Positions 1 through 4,770 of a DNA stretch of 6,800 nucleotides are shown here, piece after piece. How positions within the stretch are numbered: position 1 is the first letter of the stretch; each line of letters begins with the position of its first letter. Both the position numbers and the translations under genes were made by a program. Source of the DNA: a bacterium (GTDB lineage: Bacteria > Cyanobacteriota > Vampirovibrionia > Gastranaerophilales > Gastranaerophilaceae). The notes under the pieces were generated by a model, which was given only the letters and a program-made list of their open reading frames with translations, was not told the origin of the DNA and ran no database searches. The stretch lies in the NCBI GenBank assembly GCA_017541565.1, contig JAFXYU010000038.1, positions 1 to 6,800 of the forward strand, read 5' to 3'.

Positions 1-928
1 CCCAAGAAAAATGGTTTTTATTTTTTAGCGGATATATTTGCTGTGTTTTTAACGCTTCATTGTATGCGTTTGTTAGATTTTCTTCAATCAAAATATACTT
101 AGATGATATTTCAGCAAACTCATCAAAAACTAAAATATAGTCATTCAGATAATCTAAAACTGTTACCATATCTTGATTAAAGAAAGATTGATAAACACCT
201 GTCCCCTCAAAATATCCTTCTTCTTCCAGCGGCACTTTTAGTTCTTGCGGGAAATCAGATGATGGCTTATCAATCAAGAACTTATACAAGGGTTTTATAT
301 TAATACATTCCTTTTTGTCTATTGATTTTTGGGTTTCATTATTAAAACACCTTATATCGACAATTTCATCGCCCCAAAATTCAATTCGTGTAGGGTTCTC
401 TTCAAGTGTATAAATATCGGCAATATCTCCTCGTATACTAAATTCTCCTATGTCTGATACCATTGTGGAGCGTTTGTACCCGAGTTTAAAGAGTTTTTTA
501 AGGAGTTCTTTTTGTTCTATTGAATCGCCTACTTTTAAGGTAAAAGAATTTTTATCAAAAAAACTCTTCTTGGGAAATTTTTCAGTAAATCCCTTGATTG
601 GAGCAATTATTATATCGGGAGTGTTTAAAAGTACGGAAATTTGCTTTTGATAATCATACAAACTGTCTGACACGGTATCATAAGGGGAAACGTTTTGATA
701 TGGGAATATTTCCGATTTTAAATTAAAAAGTCGTTCCATATCGGCAGAATATCTTAGAGCAGATTGTTCGGTAGCGGTTATAAAAAGAACTTTTTTCCCG
801 CTTACGGAGTATATGTATTTAAGAAATAAAAGTCGACAGAAGGCAGTCAAACCTGTTAGAGTAAATGACGTACCCTTTCTAATATTTCTTGCAAAATAAT
901 CAAAAAAAGAACTTTTTTCTAACTTCAT
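1..928 (-). CDS. mfd: Transcription-repair coupling factor Mfd, N-terminal part (3' end outside the window)
   Basis: Mfd is a DNA translocase that removes RNA polymerase stalled at lesions and recruits UvrA. The 309 residues visible correspond to the UvrB-like N-terminal region (D1a-D2-D1b); the RNA-polymerase-binding and helicase domains lie beyond the window. Signatures: TGLTAF near residue 25 where UvrB has a Walker A (degenerate, as is normal in Mfd); VLFITATEQSALRYSADM (47-64), matching the E. coli VVLIAPDMQNALRLHDEI stretch; FPYQNVSPYD (75-84); and the strongest block, GYKRSTMVSDIGEFSIRGDI (150-169) followed by DIY, RIEFWGDEI and ETQKSI (to about 203). The ATG at 928 is preceded directly by an in-frame TAA, so the start cannot lie further upstream. 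The ribosome site is weak (only GGAT). The gene lies 62 bp behind the 108-aa gene, with an extended -10 box in the gap. Identification is from recalled family sequence, with no search. Confidence 0.93.
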   Translation of the reverse strand, partial: MKLEKSSFFDYFARNIRKGTSFTLTGLTAFCRLLFLKYIYSVSGKKVLFITATEQSALRYSADMERLFNLKSEIFPYQNVSPYDTVSDSLYDYQKQISVLLNTPDIIIAPIKGFTEKFPKKSFFDKNSFTLKVGDSIEQKELLKKLFKLGYKRSTMVSDIGEFSIRGDIADIYTLEENPTRIEFWGDEIVDIRCFNNETQKSIDKKECINIKPLYKFLIDKPSSDFPQELKVPLEEEGYFEGTGVYQSFFNQDMVTVLDYLNDYILVFDEFAEISSKYILIEENLTNAYNEALKTQQIYPLKNKNHFSW

Positions 929-952
929 TTATCCAAATCCGATATTAACAAA

Positions 953-961
953 ATTATACCA
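953..961 (-). promoter_or_regulatory. Extended -10 promoter for mfd
   Basis: The minus strand reads TGGTATAAT, a perfect -10 hexamer with the TGn extension. The hexamer ends 24 nt before the mfd ATG, so transcription would begin about 17 nt before the start codon. No good -35 is seen at 17 bp (TAGAAT, 3 of 6), which is tolerable for extended -10 promoters. It would let mfd be transcribed separately from murA and the 108-aa gene. Confidence 0.5.
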
Positions 962-990
962 GATTCCATAAAAGTATTCTATAATAACTC

Positions 991-1317
991 TTATACATTG
1001 GGGCTTTCGTATTGAATACCCATGTTTTTCAATGCATTAATAAAACGTTCGGCACATGCGTATTGTACCTCCGGCGGAACAACGCGGAGAATTTCTACCG
1101 TTTTGGAAATTATCGGATCTTTGTCGTACCATCTTGCACCGTTTACGGGTTTTACCAAATCATAAAACCTGTCGAGCGCCTCTTTTGAAACCTTTTCTTC
1201 AAGTTTATCAAGGAAAACAACTGCATGTTCTCTTAGTTCTTCCTGATAATTTTTCAAAAGTTCAATAACTTCCAACAATTTAGGATCGTGGTCGTACCAT
1301 CTTTTATATGCAGCCAT
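991..1317 (-). CDS. Small protein with two RWYDxDP repeats, downstream of murA
   Basis: This is a 108-aa cytoplasmic protein of unknown function with no signal peptide or membrane segment. It consists of two related units: RWYDHDPKLLEVIELL at residues 6-21 and RWYDKDPIISKTVEIL at 62-77, each followed by about 20 residues of helix (EELREHAVVFLDKLEE and PEVQYACAERFINALKN). The repeat period is 56 residues, consistent with duplication of a short helical module. Single copies of a RWYDKDP...AV..L-type motif seem familiar from small hypothetical proteins of clostridia and gut bacteria, but I cannot name a family. The ATG lies 3 nt after the murA TAG. AGGAG abuts the ATG with no spacing, so the better ribosome site is GGGGGA about 10 nt upstream inside the last murA codons, suggesting translational coupling. 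Co-expression with murA is likely; a role in envelope growth is only a guess. Confidence 0.85.
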   Translation of the reverse strand: MAAYKRWYDHDPKLLEVIELLKNYQEELREHAVVFLDKLEEKVSKEALDRFYDLVKPVNGARWYDKDPIISKTVEILRVVPPEVQYACAERFINALKNMGIQYESPNV

Positions 1318-1320
1318 CTC

Positions 1321-2634
1321 CTATATTCCCCCTTTTATTACGGAAGGATTAACTTCCATTGTTTCTTCGTTAATTCTTTTTATTTTAGCACCGAGTCCCT
1401 GAAGTTTATATTCAAAATCTTCGTATCCTCTGTCAATGTGGTGAAGTTTTTCAACCGTTGTTTCTCCGTTAGCCATAAGTCCGGCTACAACAAGTGCTGC
1501 ACCTGCTCTCAAGTCACTTGCCACAACCGTTGCGCCTTCAAGTTTCTTTACGCCCTTTATAATTGCGTGATTTCTGTCCTGATGAATATCAGCCCCCATT
1601 CTTCTCAAGTCGGGAACTTGCATGAATCTGTTTTCGTAAAGACTTTCGGTAATAATTCCGACTCCGTTTGCGGTAGTCAAAAGTGACATTGCAATTGCTT
1701 GCAGGTCTGTAGGAAATCCCGGATACGGCTGGGTTACAAAATTTATTGAGTTAAGTCTGTTTCTTGAACTTACTTCAATTGTTGTAGGTTCAACCAGTTT
1801 AATGCTTGCACCCATTTGAATTAATTTATCATTAAAGAAAGTCAAATGTGCCGGATAAACGTTTTTAATAATTGCTTTTCCCTTTGTTGCAACAACAGCC
1901 GCCATAAAGGTTCCGGCTTCAATTCTGTCGGGAATTGTTGTATATTCTGCGGAATGTAAACTATCCTGTTTTACTCCGTTGATAACAATCTCAGAAGTTC
2001 CGGCTCCTGTAATATCGGCGCCGATTGTGTTAAGGAAGTTAGCCAAATCAATTATTTCAGGTTCTCTTGCCGCATTCTGAATCCTTGTTGAACCCTCTGC
2101 CGTAACTGCAGCGAGCATAAGGTTTTCTGTTGCACCTACTGAGGGTATATCAAGATAAATATCCGAACCGATAAGTTTTGAAGCCTTTGCGTGAACGTAA
2201 CCGTTTTCTATTTTGATTTTTGCGCCAAGGGTTTCAAGTCCTTTTATGTGAAAATCAACTCGCCTTTCTCCGATTGCGCATCCGCCGGGAAGTGCAACGA
2301 TTGCTTCTTTACATCTGGACATTAAAGCGCCGAGTATAATAAAAGATGCGCGCATTTTGCTGACTAATTCATATTTAGCGGTTATTGAAGAAATCTCTGA
2401 AGCATCTACTTCAACAGACTTTTCTTCAGTATTGTACTTGATTTTTGCTCCCAATTCGGATAAAACGCTAAGAATGATATCAACATCAGTAAGGTGCGGG
2501 ACGTTGTAAATTTTGGTGGAGCCTTTAACCAAAACCGTAGCCGCAAGAATCTTTAATACAGCATTCTTTGCGCCTCCTATTGAAACTTCTCCCTTTAAAG
2601 TTTCGCCTCCGATTATTTTAAACTTCTCAGTCAA
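1321..2634 (-). CDS. murA: UDP-N-acetylglucosamine 1-carboxyvinyltransferase
   Basis: MurA is cytoplasmic and transfers enolpyruvate from phosphoenolpyruvate to UDP-GlcNAc, the first committed step of peptidoglycan synthesis and the target of fosfomycin. The product is 437 aa, similar to B. subtilis MurAA. Visible hallmarks, numbered from the chosen start: the GGAKNAVLK loop with Lys23-Asn24; LPGGCAIG with the catalytic Cys119 (so probably fosfomycin-sensitive rather than the Asp variant); the general-acid/base Asp310 in FPTDLQA; and Arg376 in SDLRAGAAL. HHIDRGYEDFEYKLQGLGA near the end is also typical. Start choice: the reading frame is open to a TTG at 2646, but that codon lies against the GGAGGAG ribosome site itself. 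The TTG at 2634, 5 nt after GGAGG, gives MTEKFKIIGGETL, the usual MurA N-terminus. The gene has its own promoter and is followed after 3 nt by the 108-aa gene. Confidence 0.97.
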   Translation of the reverse strand: MTEKFKIIGGETLKGEVSIGGAKNAVLKILAATVLVKGSTKIYNVPHLTDVDIILSVLSELGAKIKYNTEEKSVEVDASEISSITAKYELVSKMRASFIILGALMSRCKEAIVALPGGCAIGERRVDFHIKGLETLGAKIKIENGYVHAKASKLIGSDIYLDIPSVGATENLMLAAVTAEGSTRIQNAAREPEIIDLANFLNTIGADITGAGTSEIVINGVKQDSLHSAEYTTIPDRIEAGTFMAAVVATKGKAIIKNVYPAHLTFFNDKLIQMGASIKLVEPTTIEVSSRNRLNSINFVTQPYPGFPTDLQAIAMSLLTTANGVGIITESLYENRFMQVPDLRRMGADIHQDRNHAIIKGVKKLEGATVVASDLRAGAALVVAGLMANGETTVEKLHHIDRGYEDFEYKLQGLGAKIKRINEETMEVNPSVIKGGI

Positions 2635-2637
2635 AAT

Positions 2638-2644
2638 CTCCTCC
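2638..2644 (-). promoter_or_regulatory. Ribosome binding site that fixes the murA start
   Basis: The minus strand reads GGAGGAG, then ATT, then TTG. The GGAGG core sits 5 nt before the TTG at 2634 and overlaps the alternative TTG at 2646, which therefore cannot use it. This decides for a TTG-initiated MurA of 437 aa. Confidence 0.8.
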
Positions 2645-2655
2645 AACCTATAATA

Positions 2656-2684
2656 ATCATACTATCAATGCATGTTATTGTAAA
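2656..2684 (-). promoter_or_regulatory. Sigma70-type promoter of murA
   Basis: The minus strand has TTTACA (2679-2684, 5 of 6), a 17-bp spacer and TATGAT (2656-2661, 5 of 6). Transcription should begin around 2649, giving a leader of about 15 nt that contains just the GGAGGAG site before the TTG. The spacing fits the start chosen for murA. Confidence 0.7.
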
Positions 2685-2714
2685 GAGGTCGTTTAAAGGA
2701 TTTAAAAAGCATAA

Positions 2715-3119
2715 TTAATTCTCTGTTTCAGAATTGTGCATATCATCAATATCTTGAGAATTTAATTCTTCTTCAATGAATTTTATAAAATTTTTTATTC
2801 TGGAATCAATGAAAACTTTGACTTCATTAACGACATCAACCTTATTTTTATCAAAAACTCTGCCGGGCAGTCTTCCTGAATAAAAATTCCTTAAAACAGT
2901 TTCTTCATCCGTGCCGAGTTTTTCAAGTTTTTTCTTTGCTTTGTTTGATAGTTTTAGATTATCAAGCATCAAAGATATTTGTTCTTCCGCATCAAGACTG
3001 TTATCTTCAAGAAAAGCCATAATACTGTTAACGGTTTCTTTCTTTCGTTGTCCATCAACGCTATTGTTGCTGTCACCGAAGAAAGGATTTTTTGAATTAT
3101 TTATGTCGCGAATTTCCAT
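2715..3119 (-). CDS. Hypothetical 134-aa charged helical protein
   Basis: I do not recognise this protein. It has no signal peptide, membrane helix, cysteine or tryptophan. The first 25 residues are polar and probably flexible (MEIRDINNSKNPFFGDSNNS). Residues 27-68 look helical and Lys/Glu/Leu-rich (FLEDNSLDAEEQISLMLDNL, then KAKKKLEKLG); a small loop YSGRLPGRVF follows at 80-89, then a long amphipathic helix at about 93-120 (VNEVKVFIDSRIKNFIKFIE) and an acidic tail. This could be a small DNA- or protein-binding adaptor, but nothing specific supports that. The ATG has a good ribosome site, AAAGGA, 5 nt upstream. It lies 86 bp after the 246-aa gene and 80 bp before murA, both on the same strand, and has its own -10 box. 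The translated region is consistent with a real gene in codon use and start signal. Confidence 0.8.
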   Translation of the reverse strand: MEIRDINNSKNPFFGDSNNSVDGQRKKETVNSIMAFLEDNSLDAEEQISLMLDNLKLSNKAKKKLEKLGTDEETVLRNFYSGRLPGRVFDKNKVDVVNEVKVFIDSRIKNFIKFIEEELNSQDIDDMHNSETEN

Positions 3120-3139
3120 AATAATCCTTTCTGTTACGA

Positions 3140-3145
3140 ATTATA
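3140..3145 (-). promoter_or_regulatory. -10 box of the 134-aa gene
   Basis: A perfect TATAAT on the minus strand ends 20 nt before the ATG at 3119. There is no recognisable -35; the -35 position (about 3163-3168) falls inside the palindrome at 3162-3179, so the promoter may depend on, or be blocked by, a protein bound there. Confidence 0.5.
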
Positions 3146-3161
3146 CAGTATTAATATCGGC

Positions 3162-3179
3162 AAAGTTTTTGAAAACTTT
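3162..3179. repeat. Perfect 8-bp inverted repeat, possible operator
   Basis: AAAGTTTT-TG-AAAACTTT is a perfect palindrome with 8-bp arms and a 2-bp centre, placed over the -35 position of the 134-aa gene promoter. It lacks a following T-run in either useful direction, so it is not an intrinsic terminator. It could be a repressor or activator site; AT-richness makes a chance palindrome possible. Confidence 0.4.
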
Positions 3180-3206
3180 AATACATATTTACAAAAGTTA
3201 ATACAT
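3178..3206. repeat. Two direct copies of TTAATACAT, 20 bp apart
   Basis: TTAATACAT occurs at 3178-3186 and 3198-3206, an offset of exactly 20 bp (about two helical turns). The second copy overlaps the stop codon of the 246-aa gene and the first overlaps the edge of the palindrome. This may be part of one control region for the 134-aa gene, or chance in AT-rich DNA. Confidence 0.25.
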
Positions 3207-3946
3207 TATTGCTCAAAAAGAGTTTTTTCACCGTATGCGGTTAATCTGTATTCTGATGCTCCGACAACACCGGTTAAATCAGGCAAGCATTCTATATAAT
3301 CTCTGTTAATACCTTCCTGAATTACGGCATGGTCAAGTATAATTGCCATATTCTGCATTAATTTTGCATTAAGTTGTTTGAGCGTAAATCTTGGTTTTTG
3401 TTCATATTGGGTAAAGTAATATGCCGTCAGGAGCAGGTAATCAATCCTTTTTTCAACCTTTTTACCTGACATGTAGTTTAAGAAGGCGTTATCTTTTTTT
3501 ATAGTCGGGTTGGGCTTAAACGACAGTTCTGTTTGAGGGTTATTCATTGAATTGTCAAGTATGTTTTCAAAATTAGCCGGTTCGGATTTTTGAATGGGCG
3601 GTGTTTGATTACCTGACGGAGCATAAAACACATCAAGATTCTTTTCTGTTTCCTGATGTTTTTCAAAATCTTCCTTTGAAGGAATATCCTTGACCGGAGT
3701 TTCTTCTACGGGTTCCGGTTTTGGCATTCTTTTTAATTGCTCATCAATTTTTTTTTGAGTTATTTTATGTTCTTCTTTGATTTGTGATTCAACTCTGTTC
3801 TTGCCTTCACGAATTTTTTGTTTTTGTGCATAATCGCTTGCCGAACTTACCCATCTCGCAAACTGATCAACCACAGCATCTTTATCTGTTGTGGTTAGTG
3901 AAAGTTGGTATTTCCCTTTTGTAGCTCTAAAAGAATAAGTCGACAT
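3206..3946 (-). CDS. Three-part protein: short N-terminal KG/W domain, charged linker, winged-helix-like C-terminus
   Basis: A 246-aa cytoplasmic protein of unknown function. Residues 1-32 form a small module (Y4, F6, K10-G11, L17, D21, V25, Q28, W32) that aligns without gaps to the whole conserved part of the 42-aa protein encoded just upstream. Residues 38-75 are a highly charged, probably coiled helix; 76-150 are Pro/Glu/Asn-rich and look disordered. Residues 166-246 (IDYLLLTAYYFTQYEQKPRF, TLKQLNAKL, ending ASEYRLTAYGEKTLFEQ) have the helix, helix, beta-wing pattern of a winged-helix domain. Comparable linker-plus-winged-helix proteins of unknown role seem familiar from archaea and bacteria, but I cannot name the family. 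The start ATG has AGGA 7 nt upstream and follows the 42-aa gene by 19 nt, so the two form an operon. DNA binding is plausible but unproven. Confidence 0.85.
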   Translation of the reverse strand: MSTYSFRATKGKYQLSLTTTDKDAVVDQFARWVSSASDYAQKQKIREGKNRVESQIKEEHKITQKKIDEQLKRMPKPEPVEETPVKDIPSKEDFEKHQETEKNLDVFYAPSGNQTPPIQKSEPANFENILDNSMNNPQTELSFKPNPTIKKDNAFLNYMSGKKVEKRIDYLLLTAYYFTQYEQKPRFTLKQLNAKLMQNMAIILDHAVIQEGINRDYIECLPDLTGVVGASEYRLTAYGEKTLFEQ

Positions 3947-3965
3947 ATCCCCGTCCTAAATCTTA

Positions 3966-4094
3966 TTATTTATCTTTGTCTTGTAACAGTTCTTCACGCC
4001 ATTTGTTGAGTTGCTCTTCAACAAATTCCAAATCATCGGATTTCAGTTCGATTTCTATGTCACCCTTCTTCATCTTAAAAACGTAATCGTGCAT
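3966..4094 (-). CDS. 42-aa mini-protein equal to the N-terminal domain of the next gene
   Basis: This short gene starts at an ATG with a near-perfect AAGGAGG ribosome site 4 nt upstream and ends in two tandem TAA codons. The product begins MHDYVFKMKKGDIEIELKSD and continues to a helix with FVEEQLNKWREELLQ. Over residues 1-32 it aligns without gaps to the 246-aa protein: M1, Y4, F6, K10, G11, L17, D21, V25, Q28 and W32 are identical and positions 7, 15, 27, 29 and 31 are conservative. The pattern suggests a small fold of beta strands followed by one helix. It is the first gene of a two-gene unit. It may bind the same partner as the larger protein, or pair with or compete against it. The function is unknown. 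Confidence 0.82.
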   Translation of the reverse strand: MHDYVFKMKKGDIEIELKSDDLEFVEEQLNKWREELLQDKDK

Positions 4095-4098
4095 ACAA

Positions 4099-4105
4099 CC
4101 TCCTT
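4099..4105 (-). promoter_or_regulatory. Strong ribosome binding site of the 42-aa gene
   Basis: AAGGAGG on the minus strand, 4 nt before the ATG at 4094. It is the strongest evidence that the short reading frame is translated. Confidence 0.75.
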
Positions 4106-4142
4106 AACTATTTCAGTGTATATTAAAGTTTGTAATCCTGCA

Positions 4143-4148
4143 AGTATA
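4143..4148 (-). promoter_or_regulatory. Possible -10 box of the 42-aa/246-aa operon
   Basis: TATACT (5 of 6) on the minus strand, about 48 nt upstream of the ATG. No convincing -35 is found at 16-18 bp. TAATAT nearer the gene (about 4120-4125) is an alternative. The promoter must lie in this divergent gap, but its exact position is uncertain. Confidence 0.3.
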
Positions 4149-4189
4149 TTTTGAGCATCAGTTAAAACGGTGTTTTGAGAGCGGGTAGC

Positions 4190-4213
4190 AAAAAAATTTT
4201 TTAGGTTTTTTTT
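4190..4213. promoter_or_regulatory. A/T-tract block, UP-element-like
   Basis: A run of seven A then six T, then AGG and eight T, lies just upstream of the -35 box at 4219. Such tracts are bent DNA and, at this distance, may act as an UP element contacting the RNA polymerase alpha subunits. It sits in the 173-bp gap between divergent genes, so it could influence both. Confidence 0.4.
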
Positions 4214-4218
4214 AGTAA

Positions 4219-4247
4219 TTGTAAAATTTAATTTGTCATAGTATAAT
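4219..4247 (+). promoter_or_regulatory. Sigma70-type promoter of the 148-aa gene
   Basis: TTGTAA (4219-4224, 4 of 6), a 17-bp spacer and a perfect TATAAT (4242-4247). Transcription should start near 4254, which excludes the TTG at 4247 as the start codon and supports the ATG at 4268. Confidence 0.7.
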
Positions 4248-4267
4248 TGTTCCAGAGGATTAGGAAT

Positions 4268-4714
4268 ATGTCAGATACAGAAACTTTAAACTTATTGAGT
4301 TCAGATGCTCTTTTAACAAAGGCTTACGCCAAACTGAACACATCGGCCGAAGGCAGAATTACTGAACTTCGCAAAAAGATGGAAGTGCTTCCGTCCGTTC
4401 TTGATACGGACACGCTTTCAAAATTGCGAAACGGTGATTACGGTATTAGTCTAAGGGAGTATACAAATTTGAACACATATAACAACCTTATGACTGTAAA
4501 ATATGGTGATAAATCAGCAAATTCGTTCCAAAGTTTGCTGAACAATTATTTGCAAACGGATGACGATAAACTTGCAAATGCTAAAAGTTTCATTGACAAA
4601 ATGAGAGAAAATGGAGTGTCAAATTCGTCAGCATTAAAATTGTATTCAGCACTTCAATCATATTCTCTTGTTTCTTCGTTCAAGAATTACAACTTTGTGA
4701 ATGCAAAAGTGTAA
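4268..4714 (+). CDS. Hypothetical 148-aa Ser/Asn/Leu-rich helical protein
   Basis: I do not recognise this protein. It has no signal peptide or membrane segment and no Cys, His or Trp, so it is unlikely to be a metalloenzyme. It looks almost wholly alpha-helical: helices around residues 3-24 (LNLLSSDALLTKAYAKL), 26-45, 80-115 (SFQSLLNNYL, then KLANAKSFIDKMRENG) and 118-135 (SSALKLYSALQSYSLVSSF), separated by Asn/Asp/Gly turns. The frame is open to a TTG at 4247, but that codon overlaps the -10 box. The ATG at 4268 follows AGAGGA by 8 nt and is the likely start. The gene is divergent from the 42-aa/246-aa operon and 56 bp upstream of the matrixin-like gene, which has its own extended -10 box. 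No terminator separates the two, so read-through is possible. Confidence 0.8.
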   Translation: MSDTETLNLLSSDALLTKAYAKLNTSAEGRITELRKKMEVLPSVLDTDTLSKLRNGDYGISLREYTNLNTYNNLMTVKYGDKSANSFQSLLNNYLQTDDDKLANAKSFIDKMRENGVSNSSALKLYSALQSYSLVSSFKNYNFVNAKV

Positions 4715-4725
4715 ATTCTTGTTTT

Positions 4726-4734
4726 TGGTATACT
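4726..4734 (+). promoter_or_regulatory. Extended -10 promoter of the matrixin-like gene
   Basis: TGG-TATACT, a 5-of-6 hexamer with the TGn extension, lies 12 nt after the stop of the 148-aa gene. Transcription would start near 4741, giving a leader of about 30 nt with AGAGG 9 nt before the ATG. The -35 at 17 bp (AAAGTG) is poor. Confidence 0.45.
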
Positions 4735-4770
4735 AAAATAGGACATAGACAGAAAAAGAGGTTTTAAAAA

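Noticed and set aside
450..650. Plus-strand open frame inside mfd
   Set aside because: Antisense shadow of the clear mfd coding frame, with no ribosome site and no family resemblance.
1056..1686. Plus-strand open frames opposite the 108-aa gene and murA (1056-1268 and 1288-1686)
   Set aside because: Shadows of well-supported minus-strand genes; their translations are Cys/Phe/Ser-rich in a way typical of antisense frames.
3162..3179. Intrinsic terminator for the 246-aa gene
   Set aside because: The palindrome is AT-rich, with one GC pair per arm, and is followed on the minus strand by GCCGAT rather than a T-run.
2911..3201. Plus-strand 96-aa open frame with Phe/Ser-rich sequence
   Set aside because: Opposite the 134-aa gene, whose start has a good ribosome site and -10 box; this frame has neither.
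4247..4267. TTG at 4247 as the start of the 148-aa gene
   Set aside because: It overlaps the TATAAT -10 box and precedes the expected transcription start; the ATG at 4268 has a proper ribosome site.
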